Assembly: GCA_025084515.1 (NCBI GenBank)
Contig: JAJAGP010000227.1
Span: 434,001 to 498,000 of the forward strand
Length of the DNA: 64,000 bases
DNA from: Ancistrus triradiatus
Lineage: Eukaryota > Chordata > Actinopteri > Siluriformes > Loricariidae
Reading direction: 5' to 3'
Numbering within the stretch: the first letter of the stretch is position 1; the number at the start of each line of letters is the position of its first letter. Both the position numbers and the translations under genes were made by a program. Below are positions 1 to 11,084 of the stretch, in pieces. The notes under the pieces were generated by a model. It saw only the letters and a program-made list of their open reading frames with translations. It made no database searches and was not told where the DNA came from.

Positions 1-452
1 AGTGTGATCACTGATCGTGCTCCGGCACGCTTTCATCATCACAATACGCGCTCACACAGCACAGCACACTTCATGGTTGGACATGTGATCGGGTAATCAC
101 ATACCTTAGTGCCTATCTTTGGGTTTCATTTTGTGCGCGCTGACACACAGCCCTAATACGCCTTATAATCAATGCATTGATTATGCAGCACACTGTGTTT
201 CAGCTTCTCATGCTGCACAGACTTCATGCTTGTACTTACTATGTGACGTTTTGTTTCTCTTTGTTAGAGCTGACACACAGCCCTAATAAGCCTAAATAAG
301 CAAAATGTACTGATTATGTGGCGCACTGATTTTCACAAAAGTATGTGATTACCCGATCATATATATACAACCATGAAGTGTGCCGTGCGAGCATGTATCG
401 TGATGACAAAAGCATGACGAAAGTGTGCCGGAGCACGTTTCAGTGAACCTAA
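1..452. repeat. Fold-back (long terminal inverted repeat) element
   Basis: Bases 1-104 and 343-452 are imperfect reverse complements of each other over about 100 bp. Both arms share the stretch around gatcgggtaatcacatac and the phrase acacttcatggttg. The spacer also contains a direct repeat of gctgacacacagccctaata near 139 and 269. This is the structure of a MITE or fold-back element. No coding capacity is seen, and the left end may extend beyond the window. Confidence 0.7.
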
Positions 453-1885
453 TGTGAGTGCTAGCCAGCGTGTGAATGGGGAGGGGGGACAAACGCACTC
501 TGGCGTGGTTCAAGGCAATCATGCTCAGTGTGAGTACACCCTGAAAGTTATTGAGCTGTTTAGGGGGCTCTGTTGATACAATAGAAGCTTTAGGCTTGTA
601 GTTACTTATGTTTTGAAGTCATTTCCAGATAGAAGAACAGTCATCAGAGAAAAACTGCTGCTCCAGTTTTCGGTGTATTTGTTTTTTGCAGTTTTGACTC
701 CTTTGTTCAGTGCATACTTTGCCTGTTCATATGCATATTGATCCCCACTCCAATAAGGATCTTTCTTGGCTGTGTGCAGTTTTCAAAGTTTGTAGAAGAA
801 CCAGGATTTAATATTGCTGAGCACATACATTGTCTTTGTAGGGATGCAAGTCTCCTCACAGAACCTTATGTATGAGGTAGCTGCATCTGTATATTTGTCC
901 ACATTGTTATTTGCTGATCTGGAGTAGTTTAATCAAGACATTCTTTCAATTTCTTTCCAGGCAGCAAAATGGAGGTTGGGTGCTGTTTTGAGTCTTGGTC
1001 CTCATATGGTTCATTACATTTAGGCAGTATTTCCCTTGCCACTCTCACTTTAGGCTTGCTCAACTGGTATAATTGTAAAAAGCACTATATAAATGCAACT
1101 ACTACAATAAATGCAATAATATAAGACCTCCATTTTGTCTCACCACTGATTAATTTATATACTAAGATTGTACAGCATTCACAGTACAACTTCTAAAGCT
1201 TCACTACTGTTGAAAAATTGCAAATTGTTCCTCTTGTAATTTGCATTACAATGGGTTTGGCTGTACTGCAGCTAACTGGGTGGACCTACAGGAAAAGGCT
1301 GGGAAACCACAAAGCACCAGTAAAAAGAGTTTTCCCTAAAAGCAGCTGCCAAGGACACAGAAGTCTGCCTAGTCCAAATATGCACTGAGCTAGTTCCATA
1401 TCGAGTGGGGGAAATTTTTGCTTGCGTGTATCTGTTTGTGGAGGAGTTGTTAAGGAATCTGGTGGCCGACATAACCTCACTCATGACTCAGAGTCATGCC
1501 ATTTCCCCTCTCTCTGTCTCATTCATTCCGTCTTTCCTCTCTCTGTTCCCTCTCTGTGGCTTTTTGTGCCTACCTCTATATGTTGTGAATTATTCCTTTG
1601 TCAGTGGGTTACTTTGGTATGGCTTTTCAAATTAAGGCTACTCTTCATTACCACTACTCTGTATTGGAAAATGTGGTTTCTATACTTATGAATTAATCTG
1701 TATTGTTTAAGATGTGTTGAAATTAACATGTGTTTCCAATAGAATGCACCACAAAATGTACAGAATGTGTGTGTTAGAAGTCACTGGTGCAAATAATTTC
1801 CTGTACTACAGTTAGACATCTTGAAATAATATCAGCAAACAAAAAGAATGTGTGAAACTCTACTTACATTCAGCTAGGAATGGCT

Positions 1886-1929
<44 letters not shown>

Positions 1930-4900
1930 CCCCCCCACACACACACACACATACATTTGCACATGTACATGCGCACAAATTTTATTTTATATTACTTACT
2001 TGTCTGTCTTTTACTTCCCACTTTATTTTATTTTGTTCAACTTTATCTTATTATATTTTACCTTAATTTTATTATTCTATTGTATTTTAACTCTTATTTG
2101 TTTTCGATTGTATGTATATTTTTGATTCTCTTGTACCCGAGCTTTGGCAATACAAGTGTACATATTTGTCATGCCGATAAAGCTACTTTTGAATCTTGAA
2201 TCTTGAATCTTGAGAAAGAGAGAGAGAGAGAGAGAGAGAGGTAACAGCCAGATTTATTTCTGTGCAGCTTTAAGGAATGTTTGACTGTGTTCAAATTGCA
2301 GGGAAAATCTGACTTCTTTCTCAAATCCGATTTTCAGACTGATTGTCCAAATTACAGGAGACCAAATACAATTTATTCGTATGGACTGTAGTCACTTTCG
2401 CTGGCATATCCAGATTAGCGTAGAAGAGGAGAAAGAGAGCCTGTTAGCATTAACATGGAGATTCCACAAATGATTATATTTTAAACAAGGGCATTGTCCA
2501 GTCATGATTGTAAATGTTTATGCCTTTATTTTCTGTAGTACTCCGTTTTTATGTTTAATTTTGCTCTGCCACTGCTGCACAGACTTTGCAAAATCACATT
2601 CACACAATGAGTACCATATGGTTTCATAAAGGGCTTAATTTCTATTAGTTCATACAATTACGATTGAACGGATGCCTTCCCATTAAAACAGTAAACATGG
2701 ACCCTCTTCAGTGCTCCACTATGGAGTACTACAGTTGTGTTCTTGTCGTCGCACATGTATCCAGTGCCAAAATGACGTTAGAGCGGCATCAAATCTGATC
2801 TGTCCGGTCACACTAATCAAAATCCGATTCTGATCAGATTTGAAACACAAAAGTCAGATTCCATGTGGGGACCATTAGTAGCCACAAGGATTACCTTGTT
2901 ATGGTTGAAGTAGCTAATAAATTATCTATTTGGAATACTGCCATTTGTGTCTGCCTCACCTGTAAGAATTAGATTTTTAATCATTTGAGTTTGGCTGGCT
3001 CAAATTTATGGAACTTAAATATTTGAGAAGTCATGCTCTCTAAATCTATTTAAAAGTGTTGTGCAACTCTGTTGAAAATGAAAAACCCATTCCTACTTAG
3101 CTCTCCCATGTGCCCTATCATTACACATAAGTCACACATAATTACGAAAGTTGCCAAAATAAAGGTTAAGTTCTAAACTTGCATAACATCAGCTACTACA
3201 AAAAGCTGCTATAAAATCAGTGCTACAAAGTGGATTTGTAGATGAGGGGGAGAGAGAGAATGAGAGAAGGGGGGAGAGAGAGAGAAAGATCTGCTTTCAG
3301 ACAAACAATCTGTATGCTCCTCACATTTCTTTTAGCCTCCAGGTGCTTTAAAACATTGTATTATTCTGTTGTATAGCTCATACAAGTGTTTGAATGGTTG
3401 TTCTATCACTACAAAGCATAGCTTTAAGCTTAGTGATGCTGTATTGTGTTCAGCTATTTACCATGAAACATGAAGAGATGAATCACAGACTCTGGAACTG
3501 CTGTCATTAATCATATGGTTTAAGTATTGGGAGAGGTGAGTCTTCACTGTATCCATCTGTTTAGAGAAATGCTTCAGCAAATGTAACACTGAGCTTTAAT
3601 ATCTTCAAATTTAAATACTCTACTACATAGCAACTTGATAGTTTGATTACTTTCAACTTAGACGGTCAGAGTGAGGGCTCAGAACTGTACTGTTGGCACA
3701 ACCCTTGTGTAAATAAGCCTGTGTAAACATTAAAGATCTCTATGTTTTAAGCTGTGTCACTACTGATACAATCAGAATAGTTCTGACCTAAACATTTTTC
3801 ACGGGGATGAAAGCAAGGAATGTCTGACTTTTTTGCCTCCCGGTCAAAATAAGTGTTAGATGAAAAATCTTATGACACAGACAAAGCAGAGAGCTTTTGT
3901 CCTATATTAAAGCTTTCATTTCTCTCAATTCTTGTACTTCCTGACAACTAAAAGTACATGTTGAAGTAGAACTCTAGGAATCATAGGTTATGGCTGCAGT
4001 TGTTGCATTTTCACCATTGTTAACAGTTAATCTAATTAGTGTAGATTTTTTTATATTGTTCTCACTTGATTCAATCAACACAGACAATACAGGTTACAAA
4101 GTGATAATATCAAAGAGTGTCACATACTCATACCAAGAGGCAACGTCAGAGTACCTAATCTACCTACTGATAAGTTTTATCTTTGCCTGATGGAAACCTG
4201 AGTCCCTTGATGAAAAGCATGTGGACACAGGAAGAGAATGCTAAATTCCACATGGCCAGTAACCAGAAACAATAATTAAACCATGGTTGTTGAAGCTGTG
4301 TGACACCACTACCTGCTGCACCACAGTTATTTACAGTTTTCATTAAAAAATCTTTAGTTTAATGTGGCTTTGGTATTTACTTTAGGCTCTGGAAAGAGAC
4401 TGAAAGCTATTTTTATTAATGGAAAATACCTTCCTGATAGTGACTGTTGTCCATACTAAAGTCATGCAAGTGCTTTGTGAGAGGCTTTGTGGGAGGCGTC
4501 ATTAAACAGAAACAGCCTGTTTACCTTTATTAAACAGAAAGTCTATTTGTTGTAATTATAAATACACTTTTACATTGCCTACATAGTTCTTACTTTGCAT
4601 ATCCTAGCTTGTTATGTAGTCAAAGCTCATTGTTAGTCAAAATATGGCATTCCTAGTGAAGAGAGAAGTTAATGAATTGCATGGTAAACCAGGACTTAAA
4701 CTTCCCAAATTCCAGCCAATAGTTCAGAACCTTAGCTACTGATCAGATTCTTTATTTTAGTAAAGGTCTTTGTAGTACATGTTTTAATTTCTGTGAACTA
4801 GAATAACCCTGATTTGTAACTATGACTGGGTGTGGCGATATAAATGTGTGAAATTAAAGGGATTTTAGAAATTACAGCTTACTGGGTTTAAGAAGGGAAG

Positions 4901-5050
4901 GAGAAGGGGATATTCAGAGTTTGAGAAAGTTGAGCAGAGAAGCAGGAGATAGATTTCTTGGGGGCAGGACTAGTAGATAAAAAAAGAAGGGGGAAGGGTT
5001 TCTAGCTGGTCATTGAGTGTTCAGCAATAAAAAAAAGAGAGAAACAGGCG
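453..5050. other. Intergenic region upstream of krt18
   Basis: No exon, RNA gene or long ORF is supported here. Only simple repeats stand out: an (AG)n run with a C tract and short (CA)n at 1889-1951, a small gaatctt tandem at 2191-2213, and a second (GA)n at 2216-2241. AG-rich sequence at 4890-5045 leads into the keratin promoter. Confidence 0.6.
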
Positions 5051-5062
5051 GGCTGTGTGCAC

Positions 5063-5070
5063 TATAAAAG
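5063..5070 (+). promoter_or_regulatory. TATA box of the krt18-like gene
   Basis: TATAAAAG lies 108 bp upstream of the keratin start codon, so transcription should begin near 5095 with a short 5' leader. Immediately downstream, about 21 bp around gccctgccctgctctcc is tandemly duplicated (about 5069-5110), so one copy falls near the expected start site. Confidence 0.6.
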
Positions 5071-5177
5071 CCCTGCCCTGCTCTCCAAAAAGCCCTGCCC
5101 TGCTCTCCAAACATCTCTCTAGTCATTTAGTCCTCCAGCGTGCTCTTGATTTGTCTTGCATCTTTTCCTCCATTACA

Positions 5178-5615
5178 ATGAGTTACTACAGTTCTTATAA
5201 TTTCTCTCGCTCTGTGCCTGGAACTTATCGTGCATCCAGCACATATGGAGGAGCAGGAGGCCATGGCACCAGGATCTCCTCTGCTTCTACATACAGTACC
5301 TTGCGCTCTGCACCCCTGGGCTCGGCTATCTCCTCTTCCACTGCCTATAAGGTGAGCTCTGCGGGCATGGGTGGTGGAGTAGGCTTGGGCTCAGGTACAG
5401 GCACAGGCACAGGTGCAGGATTCGTGCTGGGTGATGAGAAGGGCCAGATGCAAAATCTGAATGACCGGCTGGCCTCTTACCTGGAGACGGTGCGCCGGCT
5501 GGAGCAGGAGAACAGCAAACTGGAGCAGAAGATCAGGGAGGCCATGGAGAAAGCCGGGCCAGATGTACGTGACTACAGCAGGTACAATGCCATCTTGGAT
5601 GATCTGAGAAGGAAG
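5178..5615 (+). CDS. krt18: krt18 exon 1: head and coil 1A
   Basis: It encodes residues 1-146: the Ser/Tyr/Gly-rich head, the helix initiation motif LNDRLASYLETVRRLEQEN and the start of linker 1 and coil 1B (RDYSRYNAILDDLRRK). The donor is GGAAG|GTGAG and the exon is in phase 0. Confidence 0.9.
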
Positions 5616-8600
5616 GTGAGATACAGCAACATGTTTCTCAACTCTGTATTATATCAGTTCTGTAGAAACAGAGAAAAATATGTGTGAAAGGACCAAATGA
5701 TGTTGAAAAGTAAAAATGGTCAGAAGCAATCAAGACTTTAGAGACACTTAAAATCACTATAGAGATGTTTTAAAGTTATTTTAACTACTTTTCTTGTGTA
5801 ATCAACTTTCAAAACAGCTTAAAACAACTTTCATTCAATTCTGGTGGAGGGAGTGGTACATGCTCCACCCGCTCTGGACCGCTGCCCCCCTCTTTTTCAC
5901 TTCCTTCTCTTTCTATTAGTTGTATGATTTTGGGGAAGCTTCTTGTGGTTCTTTATGTTAGTCATGGGTTTCTTTCTGGTTACCATGGAGAACCACAAAC
6001 AAATACAATGACTGATAGTGATGCTGGAGTATTTTTTTAATGTTTCTTGTAAAATGCTATGCCTAGCAAGCATATGTATCCCACTGCATCTGACGAAGAC
6101 TCATAATGCAAAGCAGATGTGATCACGAGCATCACACACACACACACACACACTCTCTCTCTCTCTCTCTCTCTCACGCATAGTAACCAACACGCATAGT
6201 AACCAACATGCAAAGGAGGAACTGCTGCTAAATTCAAAGAAGATTTTAATAAGCAACTTGATAAAATTCATTGTTCCCCTTTTCACCTGTTGATACAGAG
6301 CCCAATGGATTAGAGATAAAAGATTCCCCACATAATTTCTGAATTTCTGAATACATGTACAGAGCCGTAGAAGACAAACAATTTAGTCTTGATATCACGT
6401 CCTACTCATTAGTTTTACTGGCAGGATGTTGCAGTCAACACAGGATCAAAATAAAGCGATGTGGCATTATTTCAAGTTGTGTCAGGATGTGGAAAAGAAA
6501 AAAAAGAAAGTATGATTTCAGACAGGAAATTCTACTCTCTGCTTATGCCACTTCCACCCACACCAACAGACATCGAACAGAAAATTTCACCATACCTCAA
6601 ACAAGTTACCCAAACAAATTTTAATGACAGTTTATTATGTTAATGGTTCAGATTGCAACATCTTAAATTAGCACTCTGTTATAAGCTTTTTCAATTATGA
6701 GATAGCACTGAAATACTTTAAGTAAAAACTTTAAATATTAAGTTCTTAATCTTAAGTTCTCAAGTCACATATGATTGAAATAAGTTCTTATATTATTATA
6801 ACTTATACGTTATTATAACAGTTTGATGTATCAAACAGGTTGGACTGTTGTATCATAAGTTAACACTGTTCTCTGAGATTTCTTGAGATTTAGAAGACTG
6901 ACATAACTGATCCAAACTTGCACTAATGACAAAGCAATGTGAGCAGTTGCAGAAAGAATGAGCATCTGTTTTGAATTCAGTCGGATTTGTTATGTCTGCT
7001 TCTAAACTTACAATTAAGTTTATTTGATCAGTCTGATCCCATTATACTCAGCAAAGCAATGTTAAGCCAAACCAGGCTAACATTAGGAAAAAAGCTCTAA
7101 AATAAGTCCCAAAAAGAAGGATCATTAGTTGATTTGATGTTAGCTTAATAAAATAAGGCAAGAAAAAACATATTGCCCTCTAATGACATGTATAATTTTT
7201 ATTAAGAATGTTTGGCAGAGTTCCAGTTTATATGGTAATGTCAGATTACAGATCACATGTCCTTACATTCAAAATTTTAATAAAATTTCCTGCTTGTTTG
7301 TTTTCAGATATTTGATTCCACCACAGACAACGCCCGCCTTGTTCTCCAGATTGACAATGCTCGTCTAGCTGCAGATGATTTCAGAGTCAAGTGAGTCACT
7401 GATTATTCTATCTATCTATCTATCTATCTATATACAAACAAGCAAGATTTCTGGCTCTCACAGACCCGTCTTCTGCTTATGTCCTCCACTCGTTACCTGT
7501 ATTAATGGCACCTGTTTGACCTCGTTATCTGTATAAAAGACACCTGTCCACAGCCTCAAACAGTCAGACTCCAAACTCAACCATGGCCAAGACCAAAGAG
7601 CTGCCGAAGGGCACCAGAAAATTGTAGACCTATAGGAAATTGTACAGTGAATCTACAATAGGCAAGCAGATTGGTGTGAATAAATCAACTGCGGGAGCAT
7701 TGTAAGAAAATGGAAGACATACAAGACCATTGATAATCTCCCTCGATCTTGGGCATCATGCAAGATCTCATCCCGTGGGGTCAAAATGATCATGAGAACG
7801 GTGAGCAAAAATCCCAGAACTACATGGAGGGACCTGATGAATGACCTGCATAGAGCTGGGACCAAAGTAACAAAGGCTACCATCAGTAACACTACGCCAA
7901 GAGGGACTCAGATCCTGCAGTGCCAGGCGTGTCCCCCTGCTTAAGCCAGTACATGTCCAGGCTCGTCTGAAGTTTGCCAGAGAGCATATGGATAATTCAG
8001 AAGAGGATTAGGAGAATATCATGTGGTCAGATGAAACCTAAATAGAACCTTTTGGTAAAAACTCAACTCATCGTGTTTGGAGGAAGAAGAATGCTGAGTT
8101 GCATCCCAAGAACACCATACCTACTGTGAAGCATGGGAGTGGAAACATCATGCTTTGGGGCTGTTTTTCTGCAAAGGGGACAGAACGACTGATCCGTGTT
8201 AAGGGAAGAATGAATGGGGCCATGTATCGTGAGATTTTAAGCCAAAACCTCCTTCCATCAGTGAGAGCACTGAAGATGGAACGTGGCTGGGTCTTCCAGC
8301 ATGACAATGATCACAAACACACCGCTCGGGCAACAAAGGAGTGGCTCCGTAAAAAGGTCCTGGAGTGGCCTAGCCAGTCTCCAGCCCTCAGCTCCATAGA
8401 AAATTTGTGGAGTGAGTTGAAAGTCCGTGTGGCACAGTGACAGCCCCAAAACATCACTGCTCTAGAGGAGATCTTGGGGCCAAAATACCAGATACAGTGT
8501 GTGCAAACCTGGTGAAGACTTACAGGAAACATTTGACCTCTGTCATTGCCAACAAAGGTTATGTTACAAAGTATTGAGTTGAACTTTTGTTATTGACTAA

Positions 8601-10963
8601 ATACTTATTTTCCACAATAAATTACAATTAAATTCAATGTATATATACAATGTATTTATACAAAATCCCCATATAACCCTTCCAAATCTCAGCAGCTTGC
8701 ATTTTACTTTTGCAGGTTTGAGAACGAGCTGTCAATCAGGCAGTCTGTGGACGCAGACATTGCCGGGCTCAAGAAACTCATTGATGACACAAATATGGGT
8801 CGCATGAATGTTGAAGGAGAGATTGAAGCCTTGAAAGAAGAGCTTCTCTTCCTCAAGAAGAACCACGACCATGTGAGTTGTCTGAATTTATAGTTTACTT
8901 TGCTATAGATTTAAGATGCTTTATTTAAGAGGCTCAATAGCTATGTTTATTATAAGTAAAGTTTACTATATGCATGCTGCTTATTAATAATTCTAAATAA
9001 TTGCACACTTTTAAAAGAATCACCATGGATCCAACAATCAGATGTTCACTGTTAAGGTCACAAGACTGGGATTAGCACTGATGAAGTCATAACAATCCAT
9101 AGGCAAGAGTGCTATCATGCTAAAATAAAAAGAAGAAAATGGAAAAATGTAATTAGTTTGTAATTCACTTTACATTAAAATACATAATTATAATTATTAA
9201 TACATAAATGCATTAGTATTTCATCAGAAATTTTGCAAAATATAACAGTAAATGACATATATACTGTTATACAGGCTACAATTATTATTAGTTATTATTA
9301 GATTATAGTCTTAGTCATACTAAGGCAATGTAACTTTTGGAAGTAAATGATGGTGATGATTTTGTTTCCCATCTTCTGTCAAACTTAACCAGAAGTCACC
9401 AAATAAGGTCAACTGAATATGGCCAACAAGATCCATTCTATTCATTTTTTAAATTAATAATAGAATTGAAGTCTTAGTCTTAACATCAGATTCAAAATAA
9501 AACGTGTTCATTGATTGGACACAGAATGAGAAGAGCAGTAACTTGTTTTTCCCTATTGGCCAGTCAGACTGAAGATTTTATGTAGGCATGTAGAGAAAAT
9601 ACTGATTTATTGTAATTGAATGGATTGTTGACATTCTATAACAATAAAAAGTTCGGTTTATAATTAACATTACCTCAGACAGACGCCTTGGTCTCAACAG
9701 CAATTTCCGAGTCAACCTTACCTCAATACCAAGACAAGATCAAGTCCAAGTCCAAATGAATTTGAGGCCGAGACAAGACCAAGACTCGTTTATGATCTCG
9801 AGACCTCGAGTACTACCGCACTAATGAAAACATATATAAACTTCTGATACACATTTATTTTCAACTGTAACTGTAAATATGTTTATTTATCACCACTTGA
9901 CAGTTCTTTGAAAATTCTTCTAACAGGAAGTTGCAGATATGCGTAGTCAGATCGCACAATCTGGCGTGCAAGTAGATGTAGATGCTCCAAAGGGGCAAGA
10001 CCTTTCTCAGGTCATGGAGGAAATGAGGGCAAACTATGAGAAGATGGCCCTCAAGAACGCAGAGGACCTGAAAATGTGGCATGAAAACCAGGTACAAACA
10101 TTTATAATATTCAGCGTCATAATATTCTGATTCAAGATTCATAATAACAATGTATAATAAGACAACTTATTAAGAATTATTATTTTTATTTAGAAAAATA
10201 AGTTGAAGGAGATGCAAGCTGTTAATTGTTATTAAATAGTAGTTTAATAACATCGACCTTTTCCTGTTTTGTCTGTGTAGATGTCAGAGGTGCAGGTGCA
10301 GGTGACCCAGAACACTGAAGCATTACAGGGAGCTCAACTCGAAATAAATGACTTGCGAAGACAAATTCAGACACTGGAGATAGAACTGGCATCCCAACAA
10401 AGTCTGGTAATGCTCTAACCACACAACATTTCAAACTTTATCAATTCAGTCATGTGTAATGACACCTACAAACATGTTATTATACCTTCACACTACTGAC
10501 CAGATTTCTCCTGCCCACACATGCAAAACTACACTTTGTTTCATCACACACATAGCCATACATCATCAGAGCAGTACTTTGATTATTAATTATTTTAGTC
10601 CCTTAAATCTTCTCTGTTGTCCATTTCCAATAGAAAGCGTCACTGGAAGAGACCCTGCGAAACACAGAGCTCCGCACAAATAATGAGATGGAGAAATACA
10701 ATTCCATCATCATACAGCTGGAAGGAGAGCTGGCACAGCTAAGGGCTAAGATCACTGAGCAAGGTCACGATTATGAAGCCCTGCTCAACATAAAAATGAA
10801 ACTAGAAGCAGAGATTGCTACCTACAAGAGTCTCTTGGATGGGGGAGATTTGAAGTATGGATTCAATCATATATACATGAATATAGTTGAATACAACTAA
10901 TACCAAGTAGTACAACTGACTGATTTACTTTTGTTCCTCAGGCTCCTAGACGCACTCGACTAA
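5178..10963 (+). CDS. krt18: Type I keratin, keratin 18 class, tail-less (7 exons)
   Basis: This is a type I (acidic) keratin of simple epithelia; it pairs with a type II keratin such as keratin 8 to form intermediate filaments. Exons: 5178-5615, 7308-7390, 8716-8872, 9927-10091, 10281-10406, 10634-10854 and 10942-10963, all with GT-AG ends and continuous phase, giving 403 codons plus TAA. The ATG at 5178 was chosen because MSYYSSYNFSRSV starts a keratin head; the reading frame merely extends upstream into the leader. The Ser/Gly head covers residues 1-85 and has a GTGTGTGAG run. Coil 1A starts near residue 90 (NLNDRLASYLETV). Exon 2 has VLQIDNARLAADDFRVK and exon 3 has IEALKEELLFLKKNH, both typical of keratin 18. 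The rod ends near 390 with YEALLNIKMKLEAEIATYKS. The tail is cut to a few residues, against roughly 40 in human KRT18 (430 aa). A dead Tc1 copy sits in intron 2. Confidence 0.9.
7308..7390 (+). CDS. krt18: krt18 exon 2: coil 1B
   Basis: An 83-nt exon after the acceptor tttgttttcag. It encodes IFDSTTDNARLVLQIDNARL and on to the split Lys codon (AA|G) at GTGAGT. An 83-nt second exon fits the type I keratin gene structure. Confidence 0.9.
7433..8625 (+). mobile_element. Tc1-like DNA transposon, degenerate, in krt18 intron 2
   Basis: This is the same family as the copy at 52710-54265 and lies in the sense orientation of the host gene. A transposase reading begins at 7583 (MAKTKELPKGT) and has several stops and frameshifts. 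The best-preserved part, 8099-8440, contains HGSGNIMLWGCFSAKGT, HDNDHKHTARATKEWLR and WPSQSPALSSIENLWSE, the catalytic half of a Tc1/mariner DDE transposase. Even there QHDND has replaced the usual QDND/QHDNDPKH form. The long inverted repeats are missing or eroded, so the copy is dead. Confidence 0.85.
8716..8872 (+). CDS. krt18: krt18 exon 3: coil 1B
   Basis: A 157-nt exon after acceptor tttgcag. It encodes FENELSIRQSVDADIAG and continues through EALKEELLFLKKNHDH to the donor CCAT|GTGAGT. Together with exon 2 it sums to 80 codons. Confidence 0.9.
8873..9926 (+). other. krt18 intron 3
   Basis: AT-rich intron with no ORF of note. Around 9670-9830 there is a run of gagacaagaccaagactcg-type sequence (caagacaagatcaagtccaag, gatctcgagacctcgag) that looks like the end of a dispersed fish repeat. 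Confidence 0.4.
9927..10091 (+). CDS. krt18: krt18 exon 4: linker 12 and coil 2
   Basis: A 165-nt exon (55 codons) from EVADMRSQIAQSGVQVDVDA to KMWHENQ, acceptor ctaacag, donor CCAG|GTACAA. The stretch VDVDAPKGQDLSQVMEEMRA matches the keratin 18 linker and start of coil 2. Confidence 0.9.
10281..10406 (+). CDS. krt18: krt18 exon 5: coil 2
   Basis: A 126-nt exon (42 codons), MSEVQVQVTQNTEALQGAQ through LEIELASQQSL, acceptor tgtgtag, donor CTG|GTAATG. It is heptad-rich coiled coil with no internal stop. Confidence 0.9.
10634..10854 (+). CDS. krt18: krt18 exon 6: end of coil 2, helix termination motif
   Basis: A 221-nt exon starting KASLEETLRNTELRTNNEME and ending LLDGGDLK with a split Lys codon at GAA|GTATGG. 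It holds the conserved rod-end motif EALLNIKMKLEAEIATYKS. Reading past the donor gives an artefactual open frame to 10900. Confidence 0.9.
10942..10963 (+). CDS. krt18: krt18 exon 7: truncated tail
   Basis: After the acceptor ttgttcctcag the frame reads K-LLDALD and then TAA at 10961-10963. The residues LLDALD align with LGDALD at the start of the human KRT18 tail, so exon and phase are right, but the remaining tail residues are absent and nothing tail-like follows in any frame. Confidence 0.8.
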
Positions 10964-10990
10964 AGAACAAAACACTGCAAGACAGAGCGA

Positions 10991-11064
10991 AATAAAGCGC
11001 TACAAACATGACATTTCAATTTTTTGTCAATTTTGTTCTGCCACATTGTTGGAAAAACATTAAA
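10991..11064 (+). terminator. krt18 polyadenylation signals
   Basis: AATAAA at 10991 and ATTAAA at about 11059, the latter followed within 30 bp by a TG/T-rich stretch (catgtctgtcatttctgt). They suggest a very short 3' UTR of about 100 bp. Confidence 0.55.
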
Positions 11065-11084
11065 GTCGCATCCTTTTCCAGCAT

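Noticed and set aside
5055..5177. Upstream extension of the keratin frame (MCTIKALPC...)
   Set aside because: It starts 8 bp before the TATA box and lies in leader sequence; the keratin head begins at ATG 5178.
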